Assembly (NCBI RefSeq): GCF_000620865.1
Contig: NZ_KK211190.1
Span: forward strand, 1,501,971 to 1,565,970
Origin: Exiguobacterium sibiricum 7-3
GTDB lineage: Bacteria; Bacillota; Bacilli; Exiguobacteriales; Exiguobacteriaceae
Reading direction: 5' to 3'
DNA: 64,000 bases
The position numbers and the translations under genes were made by a program. Positions 16,725 to 25,230 of this stretch are shown piece by piece; positions within the stretch are counted from its first letter, which is position 1; each line of letters opens with the position of its first letter. The notes under the pieces were generated by a model. The model was not told where the DNA came from and searched no databases. It saw only the letters and a list, made by a program, of their open reading frames with translations.

Positions 16725-17246
16725 ATGCGGATTCAAATCATCGGCGGTTCCGGCACCGGGAAAAGCACGCTCGGCAAGTGGATCGGGCAACAGGAAGGTA
16801 TCCCATGGATCGACACGGATCATTATCTGTGGAAAGACCACATCTTCACCGAAAAGCGCTCGATTGTCGAACGTTATGCGTTATTTACTCCGGATATCGA
16901 GCGCCATCACCATTATGTCGTCTCCGGTTCCATCTTTTCCTGGAACGAAATCGGGTTTCATAATCGGGAATTGCTGGTCTTTTTAACGTTGGACGAAAAC
17001 ACGCGGATGGAACGCTTAATCAAACGGGAACAAGAACGGTATCCTGATTTCACGGGATCGAATGTATTTCTCGACTGGTGCAGCACGTACCTGACGGCGA
17101 CCGATCCGGCGATGATCGGGACGCTAGCCGAGCACCGTCTTCAAATGATTCGTTCTGCTTCTCCCGTCATTCAAATCGATGCCGCGTTGCCGACGGATGT
17201 AATGTACAAACAAATCAAATCAGCCTATCAGAAACTATCAATCTGA
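16725..17246 (+). CDS. P-loop kinase-like protein (adenylate kinase/FlaR type)
   Basis: A 173-residue NTPase with Walker A IIGGSGTGKSTLGKWI at the N-terminus, then WIDTDHYLWKD and LVFLTLDENTRMERLIKRE, the pattern of small AAA_17/AAA_18 kinases annotated as topology-modulation or adenylate-kinase-like. It probably phosphorylates a nucleotide or small molecule. AAGGAGG precedes ATG 16725. It converges with the next gene 2 bp away. Confidence 0.8.
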   Translation: MRIQIIGGSGTGKSTLGKWIGQQEGIPWIDTDHYLWKDHIFTEKRSIVERYALFTPDIERHHHYVVSGSIFSWNEIGFHNRELLVFLTLDENTRMERLIKREQERYPDFTGSNVFLDWCSTYLTATDPAMIGTLAEHRLQMIRSASPVIQIDAALPTDVMYKQIKSAYQKLSI

Positions 17247-17248
17247 GC

Positions 17249-17632
17249 TTACCGGACGGCATCGTAAATCTTCAGTCCTATCCAGATGCTCAGTGTACAC
17301 CACAGCAAGAGGATCAATGCGCCGACAAACCAATTTTTCGGTTTATCCGCCCCCATCCATTGTTCTGCCTTGACGGTTGAGTCGTCGATGACTTCCTGCG
17401 GTAACATCCTTAGCGCAAGCAGGATGCCTAAAGGGACAAGAATGATATCGTCCAGGTATCCTAACACCGGGATGAAATCCGGAATCAAGTCAATCGGACT
17501 GAACGCATAAGCGACGATACAGGCCGTAAATAATTTGGTATACCAGGCGACCCGGTCGTCCTGATAGGCAAAATATAAAATAAAAATCTGTTTTTTTATT
17601 TTTTTCGCGGTATCCTTCAATTTTTCCAACAT
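17249..17632 (-). CDS. DUF1232 (YkvA-like) membrane protein
   Basis: A 127-residue protein with the DUF1232 core AYAFSPIDLIPDFIPVLGYLDD followed by a hydrophobic helix and a C-terminal membrane segment (about residues 103-122); the core is quoted here only in part of its length (SPIDLIPDFIPVLGYLDD). Function of the family is unknown. ATGGAG lies eight bases before the start. Confidence 0.85.
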   Translation of the reverse strand: MLEKLKDTAKKIKKQIFILYFAYQDDRVAWYTKLFTACIVAYAFSPIDLIPDFIPVLGYLDDIILVPLGILLALRMLPQEVIDDSTVKAEQWMGADKPKNWFVGALILLLWCTLSIWIGLKIYDAVR

Positions 17633-17690
17633 GATGATTCTCCATTCTTCGTCCGTTTAAACCGGCGGCGACCCGTTCAACATTTCCGGT

Positions 17691-18488
17691 TCACCGGAAC
17701 CAGTATGCTCCCTCGCGTTCGAGAAAATCGAGTTCTTGTTCGTAATGCGTGACGTGCCCCTCTTCGATCATCCGTTGAAATGCGTAGTCACCTTCCGCCG
17801 CTTTCCGGTGAATCGTTTTGATCAGGGCTTCAACGCGAAATAACACGGTCCCGTACAGATCACCTTGTAGTTCCGGTTCCCCGTACGCCGATAAAAATAA
17901 TTTAACCCGTCGCCGGATTTGCTCCTGGTCTTCGACAGCATCATAAAACCTTGTTTCTCCTTCTGCCGTCATCTGATGCCGACTTAACGGAACAAAAGTG
18001 TACATCGTATAAGCGATATCCCAAATCCGCGGTCCTGGGGCAGCAACGTCGAAATCGATGATGCCGACCGGACGCTCATTTTGAAAGATGACGTTATAGA
18101 CGGCAAAGTCATTATGACAGATGAGTTCGAGCGGTTCCGGTGTTCCGTCGAGCGGCTGCCACTCATTTGGTATCGGGAAATCTGCGGCTGCCTCGTGATA
18201 AGCACGTAATAGGCGTGCCGTTTCTTCCAAAACGATATCCGAGCGCATGTATGGTTGAAGCGGATAATTCCCGGCTTCGCCTTCGATGAACGACAGAATT
18301 TCGCGCCCCTGTGGATCCATTCCTAAGTAGCGCGGGCTTCCTTCAAATCCTTTTTGCTCAAGATGTTGCAGTACCCGGTGGACTCGAAGACTCTCCGGTT
18401 TTTGTTCCCGTCTGACCGTATCCCCGATCCGTGAGACGTCGGAGACATTCCCGCCCGTCAATGGTTCTTCCTGTTCCGATTGTTTCAT
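17691..18488 (-). CDS. Aminoglycoside-phosphotransferase-like kinase
   Basis: A 265-residue APH-fold protein. The catalytic loop LICHNDFAVYNVIF has the HxD and asparagine, and GIIDFDVAAPGPRIWDIAYT has the metal-binding aspartate. The N-lobe is short. It phosphorylates a hydroxyl on an unknown small molecule; antibiotic resistance cannot be claimed. It overlaps the upstream small membrane gene by ATGA. Confidence 0.85.
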   Translation of the reverse strand: MKQSEQEEPLTGGNVSDVSRIGDTVRREQKPESLRVHRVLQHLEQKGFEGSPRYLGMDPQGREILSFIEGEAGNYPLQPYMRSDIVLEETARLLRAYHEAAADFPIPNEWQPLDGTPEPLELICHNDFAVYNVIFQNERPVGIIDFDVAAPGPRIWDIAYTMYTFVPLSRHQMTAEGETRFYDAVEDQEQIRRRVKLFLSAYGEPELQGDLYGTVLFRVEALIKTIHRKAAEGDYAFQRMIEEGHVTHYEQELDFLEREGAYWFR

Positions 18489-18724
18489 ATTTTATCTTCC
18501 CCTTTTGACTGATTGAATACCGGAACAAGAATCGCCGCTCCGGCTAAACTGATGATGAGATCGCGCCATGAGACTAACCCGATATCAAAATGAAGGATCG
18601 TTGCTATTCCGTTCGTGACAATCAGTAAGAGGACGTACAATGTCAGACTGAGCGGCACCATCCGTTTAACGAACCGCGGCACACGTAACCACAGCCGTAA
18701 CAATCGTTCTCCGGTCTTGTTCAT
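18485..18724 (-). CDS. Small two-segment membrane protein
   Basis: A 79-residue protein with two hydrophobic segments (about residues 20-44 and 55-70), not recognised. The frame continues upstream to 18814, but GGGGTGAATGAG before ATG 18724 (MNKTGERL) marks the likely start. Its stop overlaps the kinase start, so the two are co-translated. Confidence 0.65.
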   Translation of the reverse strand: MNKTGERLLRLWLRVPRFVKRMVPLSLTLYVLLLIVTNGIATILHFDIGLVSWRDLIISLAGAAILVPVFNQSKGEDKI

Positions 18725-18859
18725 CTCATTCACCCCAAACTCCAGTTTTTCCCTGTTCCTGTTTAGCTTATCATGTCCGAATGAATCACTCAAAGTGTTC
18801 TCCCGCTGGATCAACTGGTAGACTAAAAGCAGAAGAACCAGGAAATGGAGAGGATTTTC

Positions 18860-19858
18860 ATGAAAGCGATGACGATTTCAAAATACGGCCAGGTACCGCT
18901 CGAACAAACCGAACAGCCCCGCCCGGACGTCCGGCCGCATGACGTTCTTGTGGAAATTCACGCAGCGAGCATCAATCCGGTTGATTTTAAGATTCGGGAC
19001 GGTGACGTCAAGCTGTTGATTCCATATCAGTTCCCGCTGATTCTCGGCAATGACTTCGCCGGAGTCATTGTTGAGGTCGGTCATGCCGTAAAACAGTTTC
19101 AAGTCGGGGATGCCGTCTACGGCCGGGCCGAGAAAAACCGGATCGGGACCTTTGCCGAATACATCACAATCGATGAACAGATGGTTGCCTTAAAACCGGC
19201 TGCGCTCTCGTTCGAGGAAGCCGCGTCGATCCCGCTCGTCGGCTTGACTTCCTATCAAGCATTACACGATGTCTTGCAGGCGACACCGGGACAAAAGATT
19301 CTGATCCAGGCAGGTGCCGGTGGCGTCGGAACCTTTGCGATCCAGCTGGCGAAAGCGATGGGCTTGTACGTCGCAACGACGGCGAGCCCCGCCGGACACG
19401 ACCTCGTGGCGTCACTCGGGGCTGATGAAATCATCGATTACCGGACCGAAGCATTTGACGAAGTCCTCCATGATTATGACGGGGTCTACGATACGATCGG
19501 CGGTGAGACACTCCGGCGCTCGTTTAAAATCGTCCGGCCGGGTGGACAAATCGTCTCGATTTCCGGTTTGCCGAACGGACGGTTCGGTAAGTCCTACCGG
19601 TCCGGTTTCCTGAAGACAAATCTGTTCCGTCTGCTCACCCTTCGCGAGACATTGCTCGAACGAAAACATCGTGTTAGATACACATTTTTGTTCATGCGAC
19701 CGAGCGGCCGGCAACTGGAACACATCACGGAATGGATCGAGACCGGACAAATCAAACCGGTCATCGACCGCATTTATCCGTTTGAAGAGGCACAGGCTGC
19801 GCTCGAGTATTCCGAATCTGGTCGTGCCAAAGGTAAGGTTATCTTAAAAATCAAGTAA
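18860..19858 (+). CDS. Zinc-independent quinone/NADP-dependent oxidoreductase (MDR family)
   Basis: A 332-residue medium-chain dehydrogenase/reductase. It has a GroES-like domain (VEIHAASINPVDFKIRDGD, LGNDFAGVIVEVG) and a Rossmann domain with the nucleotide motif AGAGGVGTFAIQLAKAMG. The structural zinc cysteines are absent, as in quinone oxidoreductases. GGAGAGG supports ATG 18860. Monocistronic, ending at a strong terminator. Confidence 0.9.
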   Translation: MKAMTISKYGQVPLEQTEQPRPDVRPHDVLVEIHAASINPVDFKIRDGDVKLLIPYQFPLILGNDFAGVIVEVGHAVKQFQVGDAVYGRAEKNRIGTFAEYITIDEQMVALKPAALSFEEAASIPLVGLTSYQALHDVLQATPGQKILIQAGAGGVGTFAIQLAKAMGLYVATTASPAGHDLVASLGADEIIDYRTEAFDEVLHDYDGVYDTIGGETLRRSFKIVRPGGQIVSISGLPNGRFGKSYRSGFLKTNLFRLLTLRETLLERKHRVRYTFLFMRPSGRQLEHITEWIETGQIKPVIDRIYPFEEAQAALEYSESGRAKGKVILKIK

Positions 19859-19869
19859 GAGACTAAAAA

Positions 19870-19916
19870 CGGTCCAGCAATCACCCGACGATGGGGTGTT
19901 TGCTGGACCGCTTTTT
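19870..19916 (+). terminator. Rho-independent terminator
   Basis: CGGTCCAGCAA pairs with TTGCTGGACCG, with an inner CACCC/GGGTG stem, followed by five T. Confidence 0.92.
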
Positions 19917-20017
19917 ATTGATGGCTTATTTTAAATTTATTCATCAACTTAAACAATAAATGATATAATATGTTAAAAATAGGATAATCGATTCTGGAGA
20001 TGGGAAGGGAGAAATCA

Positions 20018-20257
20018 ATGGACATACGTACCGGCACTCCGTACAAGTATTATTTTTGGAAACGGTTTTTCCTGCTGTTCATTCCGCTGTTTTTGATCGG
20101 GATTCTACCTGAGCCGTTCATTACAGCAAATCCATTCAACAGTCTTGAAGATTATGGCGAATTCGCCTTCGTCTTTTTGTTGTATTTGATTGTGATGTCC
20201 GGAATTTCCGCTTTTTTGGTCTCGATGCGTTGGAGAAGAAAACAAAACCGTAGATGA
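20018..20257 (+). CDS. Small two-segment membrane protein upstream of a lipoprotein
   Basis: A 79-residue protein with two membrane segments (about residues 18-34 and 48-68) and a basic C-terminus; unknown family. GGGAG before ATG 20018 is a better start than the frame's ATG at 20000. It is 31 bp ahead of the propeller lipoprotein and probably shares its transcript. Confidence 0.65.
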   Translation: MDIRTGTPYKYYFWKRFFLLFIPLFLIGILPEPFITANPFNSLEDYGEFAFVFLLYLIVMSGISAFLVSMRWRRKQNRR

Positions 20258-20288
20258 TGACCAATTCGTCTAAAAGGAGACACAGATC

Positions 20289-21467
20289 ATGCACTGGAAA
20301 ACAGCTCTTACGGCAGCTTTAATGGTGTCGCTTGTCGTCACCGCAGGATGCACCGATTCTGATTCAGCCAAGCAACCGTCGAAAATCAAGGCAGACCCGC
20401 AGGTGGCTGAGCCGACGCCAAATCTTGAACCGGTCAGTGCCCCTTTGTCCGACTATGGAAAATACGTGCCGCTGAAGAAAAAGACGGACCAGATTTCGCT
20501 CGGAACACATCAGACATACAATCTGTCGTCGTTTTTTACCGGTCAAAACGTCCTGATCGCTCCGGACTATCTGTATGAGCAATCGATCTACTATACGCAC
20601 ATCAAACAAACGAGTGACACCACCAGTAAAAGCTACATTTACCGGTACAGCCAAGGGTCGAACGATAATCAAGTATTGCATACGGTCAACCGGACCATCG
20701 GTATGATGACCGGAGTGTCGCATTACCTGTTTTGGGTCGAATCCAATCCGACCAAGTCCGGACAAAAATGGGCGATTCGCTTGCTGGACTTGAAGACGGA
20801 AAAAATCAATACGCTTGATCAAGGGATCAGCCGTTATGACACGGCGATTCCTTATCTGGATACGTCGTCCAAACGGGTATCCTGGATGACGCATGAAGCG
20901 ACACCAACCCGAACGAAAACAATCCTCAAGTCGTTTGATGTCGCGGAAGACGCCATCATCATCCATCAGCAGTATATTTTAAAAGAAGGCGCAAAACGGA
21001 ATGGACAGTATCCATTTGACTTCCGCCGGAGCGATGCCGGGCTGATTTTGCATACAAGTACTTTCAAAAACGGTCATCAAACGCCGGCACTCGAGACGTT
21101 TGACGGCACGTTCAAACGACGGATGAACGGGCTGATTGATTTTGAGCACAACAAAAAGTATGTTTCGATCGGCGAAGAAGGCTCCGCCCTCTTCATGCCT
21201 AAGAAAGGACGACAACCGGGGTACCAGTTCAAACCGTCGGACAATCGCTTGACGGTTGATGCATTCCGCTTTTTATCTGCTGACCGGGTGATTTTCCGGG
21301 AGAGTATGACACGACTCTGGTACGCCGATCTTGCGCGCGGCACCGTTGCTCCCTTGACGGAAATGGCCGATACAACGTCCAAACCGATTTATGCCAACGG
21401 GAAGCTCGCATATGGGGTATCGGACGATGAACAGATTGAATTCCATGTCATCGATTTAAAAAAATGA
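20289..21467 (+). CDS. Propeller-type lipoprotein
   Basis: A 392-residue lipoprotein: signal peptide with lipobox VTAGC (Cys about residue 21), then repeated blades with motifs such as YLFWVESN, KRVSWMTHE and DRVIFRESMTRLWYADLARG. It is anchored outside the membrane and probably forms a beta-propeller. It is paralogous to the lipoprotein at 26445-27530; both have YADL-(A/I)-(R/N)GT-V-(A/V)PLT near the C-terminus. Function is unknown; binding or sensing at the surface is inference. Followed by a terminator. Confidence 0.75.
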   Translation: MHWKTALTAALMVSLVVTAGCTDSDSAKQPSKIKADPQVAEPTPNLEPVSAPLSDYGKYVPLKKKTDQISLGTHQTYNLSSFFTGQNVLIAPDYLYEQSIYYTHIKQTSDTTSKSYIYRYSQGSNDNQVLHTVNRTIGMMTGVSHYLFWVESNPTKSGQKWAIRLLDLKTEKINTLDQGISRYDTAIPYLDTSSKRVSWMTHEATPTRTKTILKSFDVAEDAIIIHQQYILKEGAKRNGQYPFDFRRSDAGLILHTSTFKNGHQTPALETFDGTFKRRMNGLIDFEHNKKYVSIGEEGSALFMPKKGRQPGYQFKPSDNRLTVDAFRFLSADRVIFRESMTRLWYADLARGTVAPLTEMADTTSKPIYANGKLAYGVSDDEQIEFHVIDLKK

Positions 21468-21471
21468 TTGG

Positions 21472-21514
21472 CAAAGACCGTTCCTTTCGTGCGAAAAGGA
21501 CGATCTTTGTTTTA
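21472..21514 (+). terminator. Rho-independent terminator
   Basis: CAAAGA and TTCCTTT pair with AAAAGGA and TCTTTG around a short loop, followed by TTTTAT. Confidence 0.8.
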
Positions 21515-21586
21515 TCTGGAGGGGCCCATTTCCAACGTTCGATATGCTACACTTTTCGTAATAATTAGGTTCAAGGAGGGAGTACG

Positions 21587-21934
21587 ATGACGAAACACCG
21601 GTTGTACACGACAGCGTTTTCGAGTGTTTATCCGCTTTACGTGACAAAAGCTGAACGCAAGGGTCGGACGAAACAGGAAGTCGATACGATCATCTGCTGG
21701 CTGACCGGCTACTCGGAACAACAACTCGCCGCATTAGCGATGGATCAGACGACGTTCGAACGTTTTTTTGCCAATGCACCTAAGATGCAGGAACGACGTT
21801 TTTTGATTAAAGGTGTCGTCTGCGGCGTCCGGGTCGAAGACGTCGAGGAGCCGTTGATGCGGGAAATCCGCTATCTCGACAAGTTGATTGATGAACTGGC
21901 AAAAGGAAAAGCGTTCGAGAAAATCTTACGGTAA
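21587..21934 (+). CDS. DUF2200 protein
   Basis: A 115-residue protein matching DUF2200 over its full length: [37 protein letters not shown] and later [20 protein letters not shown]. It is small, cytoplasmic and of unknown biochemical role. CAAGGAGGGAG precedes ATG 21587. A 34-codon membrane ORF follows 21 bp downstream. Confidence 0.9.
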   Translation: MTKHRLYTTAFSSVYPLYVTKAERKGRTKQEVDTIICWLTGYSEQQLAALAMDQTTFERFFANAPKMQERRFLIKGVVCGVRVEDVEEPLMREIRYLDKLIDELAKGKAFEKILR

Positions 21935-21955
21935 GAATCTAAGGAGGAAAATCGT

Positions 21956-22060
21956 ATGCTGACTACCATCGCGTCACTCTTCGCTCTCGTCACGATGTTA
22001 ATGAGCGGTTTTTACCTCGTTGATCATCATCTTCGGTACGGCGTCCCATCTAATCACTAA
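21956..22060 (+). CDS. 34-residue hydrophobic small protein
   Basis: ATG 21956 follows AAGGAGGAAA with good spacing. It encodes MLTTIASLFALVTMLMSG followed by FYLVDHHLRYGVPSNH, i.e. one membrane helix and a short polar tail. It lies 21 bp after the DUF2200 gene and ends just before a terminator. The strong ribosome binding site and hydrophobic profile argue that it is translated; no family is known to me. Confidence 0.6.
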   Translation: MLTTIASLFALVTMLMSGFYLVDHHLRYGVPSNH

Positions 22061-22065
22061 ATACT

Positions 22066-22099
22066 AAAAAACCGGGCACCTCAAGCAGGTGTCCGGTTC
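22066..22099. terminator. Bidirectional terminator between convergent genes
   Basis: ACCGGGCACCT, loop CAAGC, AGGTGTCCGGT, with five A before and T-rich sequence after. Confidence 0.85.
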
Positions 22100-22114
22100 T
22101 TCTGTCTATTCTCG

Positions 22115-22819
22115 TTAAAAACGATCATTCAAACAAATGAAGATGTCCGCTATCATCTGATCCGACACGGTTTGGTTGATCGACGGATGTTTCAGAAACG
22201 TTAAATCGAGATGGATTTCGCCCACTTGTCGTACATAATGCTCCTGCGTTTCAATCGGAATGACCGCATCGCGTTGTCCATGTACGAATAACGTTGGTGT
22301 AGACTGTTCTTGCAGGACAGGATCATACGCCCGCAAGTGTCGTTCTTCTTCCGCCGTTAAATCGTCTCTTTTGTCACGTCTTCGGAAAAGCTGTTCCGAA
22401 AAGAGGAAGGAGCCGGACCCGTTGATGTTAATCACCCCTGCGCTACCGTCATGTTTAGCAGCAGCACCGCTGGCGATGAATCCTCCCATCGAGACACCAA
22501 GCCAAATGATGTCCTCTCTTGGAACGTTCAGCTGCTTAACGAGCGCATTCGATTCTTCGATGCTTTGAAACACGACTTCCCAAAAGTGACGTTCGACGAC
22601 GCCCGTGTTAAAGTACGTTGCTAACGCATCACGGTTGTCATGCAGGTGGAGTTCCGGCACAATGACCGTAAACCCTTGCTTTGAGAGCATCTCGGCGAAA
22701 TCCTCGTATTTGCTAACACTGGATCCCCACCCGTGGTACAGACAGATGGTTTTGCGGGAAATCGGCTGTTGCGCCGGAAAGGTCCGGATCGACAGTACAA
22801 TATCATTTAAGGTATTCAT
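22115..22819 (-). CDS. Alpha/beta hydrolase (prolyl-oligopeptidase/dienelactone type)
   Basis: A 234-residue hydrolase: YHGWGSSVSKY oxyanion region, nucleophile elbow GVSMGGF, acid in FVHGQRDAVIP. A late histidine (LKHPS) may complete the triad. AAGGGG before ATG 22819 sets the start; the frame extends 20 codons further without a ribosome site. Substrate unknown. Confidence 0.82.
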   Translation of the reverse strand: MNTLNDIVLSIRTFPAQQPISRKTICLYHGWGSSVSKYEDFAEMLSKQGFTVIVPELHLHDNRDALATYFNTGVVERHFWEVVFQSIEESNALVKQLNVPREDIIWLGVSMGGFIASGAAAKHDGSAGVININGSGSFLFSEQLFRRRDKRDDLTAEEERHLRAYDPVLQEQSTPTLFVHGQRDAVIPIETQEHYVRQVGEIHLDLTFLKHPSINQTVSDQMIADIFICLNDRF

Positions 22820-22920
22820 TCGGATGTCCCCTTTTCGATTCAGAGGACTGTCGATTACAACTATGTAATTTGTCATCATTACCCATTTTTGTTATGTTTA
22901 TGAATGAGAGGAGGAAGATA

Positions 22921-23391
22921 ATGCATTTTCTTTTATTTAATTTAATTATGCTTGCCTTTTACTTTCCGAGCTTGATTCTGCACGAGTATGGGCATGCGCT
23001 CGCCGCCCGCTTGGTCGGTCGACGCTTAAAGTCCATCTCAATTGGAAAAGGTGAGCCTTTCCTGCGAATCGGTCATTTTTCCATCGCCCGAAAGCAATTT
23101 TGGGAAGGACTGCATCAATCTCACCCGTCAGAGATTTCGCTCAGCCGCGGACAACGAGCCGCTATATTACTCGGCGGAGTTGGTGCCAACTTGATCGGTG
23201 GTGTATTCGTTTTAATCTTGAGTCTGCTGTTTCCGAATCCGGTCATGCAATTTTTAGCTCAGCCCTTCATTCAAGTTTCGTTGATTTTTATCCTGTTTAA
23301 TCTTCTTCCGATTCGCTTATCCAGTGGTATTGCTAGCGATGGCTTGCAATTGAAACAGCTGTTTTTTAACAAAAATCAACATACGTCCTGA
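22921..23391 (+). CDS. Site-2-protease-like (M50) membrane metalloprotease
   Basis: A 156-residue membrane protein with HEYGHALAARLVG in the first membrane region: HExxH, two zinc histidines and the catalytic glutamate. A later FNLLPIRLSSGIASDGLQL resembles the NxxPxxxxDG third ligand. This is the minimal M50 layout without a PDZ domain, related to small zinc metalloproteases of Bacillota. GGAGGAAG gives ATG 22921. The broken lipoprotein gene follows 14 bp later. Target unknown. Confidence 0.75.
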   Translation: MHFLLFNLIMLAFYFPSLILHEYGHALAARLVGRRLKSISIGKGEPFLRIGHFSIARKQFWEGLHQSHPSEISLSRGQRAAILLGGVGANLIGGVFVLILSLLFPNPVMQFLAQPFIQVSLIFILFNLLPIRLSSGIASDGLQLKQLFFNKNQHTS

Positions 23392-23405
23392 CAGGAGTCG
23401 AGTTC

Positions 23406-23599
23406 ATGTTAAAACTATTACTGTTGGCAAGTAGTCTACTGCTCGTTGGATGCGCTTCCGCGCAACCGAAAACCGTTCCATGGGGTGAAAATACACCCGC
23501 GAACGGCTAAAAGCCAATGACATTGAGTTTAAAGTTGAGGGCGACCAATTACTGATTCCGCAAGATCAGGTCGATCAAGCGACAAGGTGTTGTACTTAA
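23406..23599 (+). pseudogene. Small lipoprotein gene with a frameshift
   Basis: ATG 23406 opens a signal peptide with lipobox LLVGC and continues CASAQPKTVPWGENTPANG to a stop at 23508-23510. In the next frame the sequence goes on as RERLKANDIEFKVEGDQLL, then IPQDQVDQATRCCT, to a stop at 23597-23599. Joined, this makes a lipoprotein of about 64 residues ending in a double cysteine. The total length is one base short of a whole number of codons, fitting a 1-bp deletion around 23490-23505. It may be a pseudogene or a sequencing error. It follows the M50 protease gene and precedes a terminator. Confidence 0.7.
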
Positions 23600-23617
23600 T
23601 AGAAAAAATAATCAAGA

Positions 23618-23656
23618 TGGCTATTTCCTCTTAATATTCAGGAGATAGCCGTTTTT
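23618..23656 (+). terminator. Rho-independent terminator
   Basis: GGCTATTTCCT pairs with AGGAGATAGCC across a 10-nt loop, followed by GTTTTT. Confidence 0.85.
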
Positions 23657-23670
23657 GCTTTCCAAATTGT

Positions 23671-24435
23671 TCAGTAAAATTCGTATAATCCGTCATCAAA
23701 ATAGTGGAATGTTTCTTCTGAAATTGGTGAATATCCATATCCGGAGTAGAAGGAATCGAGCATCTTGTCATCATACCGAAAAGACCGTGTCGCCAAAGCT
23801 TCATCGTAGCGGGGATCGCCGACCGTCATTCCGGCTACATCAATAAACGCAACGATTGCGTTATCTCGGACCAATAGATTGTCCGTCGTACAATCTCCGT
23901 GTATCCGCGTCGCCGAAACAGGTTCCGGCTGCTTGGTGGATAATGCGTTAAGCAACTCGTGTGAACCACTTGTCCATCCCTGTTTAATGTAGTGATCGGC
24001 TTGAAGCAGCTGTTTGTCCAGCCAGTCTTGTGAAGAATGGGTAGAGATATTCTCGCTCATATGAAACTGTCTGAGGAACCGTCCGAATGAACGGATCAAT
24101 GCCAATCGTTGCAACTCGGAAGCATCCGCCAGTACCGTTGTCAACGTCTCACCTGCTATGTAGGACATCAGTAAATAATCCTGTTGCTCGTCTTCAATAT
24201 AATCAATATAAGTCGGGATAGTGATATGTTGTTGTGACTTGAACGTCTGCATCACTGTCGCTTCCTGCGCCAACCACTCGCGGTATCGGGGTAAGCTTGC
24301 CTGTTTGAGGATAAAGGTGCCGTCTAACGTTTTCATGTGGTAGACGATGGCTGTTCCCCCCTGCTCGGCAACGGGATGAATAGAATGGATCAAACCGACT
24401 TTTTGTTCGATTCGTTGTTTGATAGAAACGTTCAT
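23671..24435 (-). CDS. Aminoglycoside-phosphotransferase-like kinase
   Basis: A 254-residue APH-fold kinase. It has lysine-containing GTFILKQASLP in the N-lobe, the catalytic RIHGDCTTDNLLV (HxDxxxxN) and metal-binding AFIDVAGMTVGDPRYDEA. Substrate unknown. Its start overlaps the Lrp-family regulator stop (ATGA), so it is probably under that regulator's control. Confidence 0.87.
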   Translation of the reverse strand: MNVSIKQRIEQKVGLIHSIHPVAEQGGTAIVYHMKTLDGTFILKQASLPRYREWLAQEATVMQTFKSQQHITIPTYIDYIEDEQQDYLLMSYIAGETLTTVLADASELQRLALIRSFGRFLRQFHMSENISTHSSQDWLDKQLLQADHYIKQGWTSGSHELLNALSTKQPEPVSATRIHGDCTTDNLLVRDNAIVAFIDVAGMTVGDPRYDEALATRSFRYDDKMLDSFYSGYGYSPISEETFHYFDDGLYEFY

Positions 24436-24875
24436 ATTAAAATCCCATCTCCGACCATAAACGACTTAAACGCGACGGGTGACGACAACCGAATCCAGGT
24501 CGACGGTTTACCATACTTCATCGAGACATCGATAAACGTTTCTAATGTCTCTACGGATGGTGTATACAGTTTGACCATGAAGTTAAACGTTCCGGCGAGC
24601 CGGTGGCACTCGACGACATCCGGATGACTCTTGCAAAATGCGATAAACGCGTCGCATCTTGTGTCTTCGAACATCAAAATCGCCATGATTGTTTTTTCAA
24701 GCGCAACGGGATTGATGACGGCGCGGTACCCTTCGATGACACCGCGGTCCTCCAGTTTCTTTACCCGCTCGTTGACGGCAGGCGTCGAAAGACCCACCGT
24801 TTTACCGAGTTCCGTCCAGGACATCCGCCCGTCTGCCTGCAATGCCTGGATAATTGCGTAATCAATTTCGTCCAT
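24432..24875 (-). CDS. Lrp/AsnC-family transcriptional regulator
   Basis: A 147-residue regulator. The N-terminal helix-turn-helix reads DEIDYAIIQALQADGRMSW and LGKTVGLSTPAVNERVKKLE. A C-terminal RAM domain follows (ILMFEDTRCDAFIAFCKS, VVECHRLAGTFNFMVKLY), which binds an amino acid effector. AGGAGGG precedes ATG 24875. The co-translated APH-like kinase is its likely target. Confidence 0.93.
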   Translation of the reverse strand: MDEIDYAIIQALQADGRMSWTELGKTVGLSTPAVNERVKKLEDRGVIEGYRAVINPVALEKTIMAILMFEDTRCDAFIAFCKSHPDVVECHRLAGTFNFMVKLYTPSVETLETFIDVSMKYGKPSTWIRLSSPVAFKSFMVGDGILI

Positions 24876-25024
24876 TTTTCAACCCTCCTAATATTATGAA
24901 GACATATCTTAAAATTACCATTCATTTTCAGTTGAAGCTACTGAAAAACAAGGAAAATTATCTGTCTGGTCACGTTCTTCTTTCGTACAATAAAGACAGA
25001 TCAAAAATAAGTGAGGTGAAAGAC

Positions 25025-25183
25025 ATGCAGGCAACAAATTGCACCCGCTGTGCGGAGACATTTGAAGACGGTCAGGAAACGTATCACTGTTCGCACAACT
25101 GTACATTCTGCAAAGAGTGTACCGAGACGATGAATTCGATTTGTCAAAATTGCGGAGAAACATTAGTCCGGGTAGAACAGTAA
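25025..25183 (+). CDS. DUF1272 zinc-binding small protein
   Basis: A 52-residue protein with the DUF1272 cysteine pattern: CTRC, CSHNCTFCKEC and CQNCGETL, enough to hold two zinc ions. GAGGTGAAAG sets ATG 25025; the longer frame from 24854 has no ribosome site. Function unknown. It ends at a hairpin shared with the convergent DUF4188 gene. Confidence 0.88.
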   Translation: MQATNCTRCAETFEDGQETYHCSHNCTFCKECTETMNSICQNCGETLVRVEQ

Positions 25184-25195
25184 TACATACAGCAA

Positions 25196-25222
25196 GGGAG
25201 CGGATCATTTGAATCCGCTCCC
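25196..25222. terminator. Hairpin terminator between convergent genes
   Basis: GGGAGCGGAT, 7-nt loop, ATCCGCTCCC. The T tract is weak on both sides, so termination efficiency is uncertain. Confidence 0.6.
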
Positions 25223-25230
25223 TACTTTCG

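Noticed and set aside
17684-17699. TTCCGG/CCGGAA hairpin at the end of the APH-like kinase
   Set aside because: It lacks a T tract and overlaps the coding end; no claim made.
17691-24435. The two APH-like kinases as antibiotic-resistance genes
   Set aside because: Only the general fold is visible; no resistance-specific motif or mobile context supports it.
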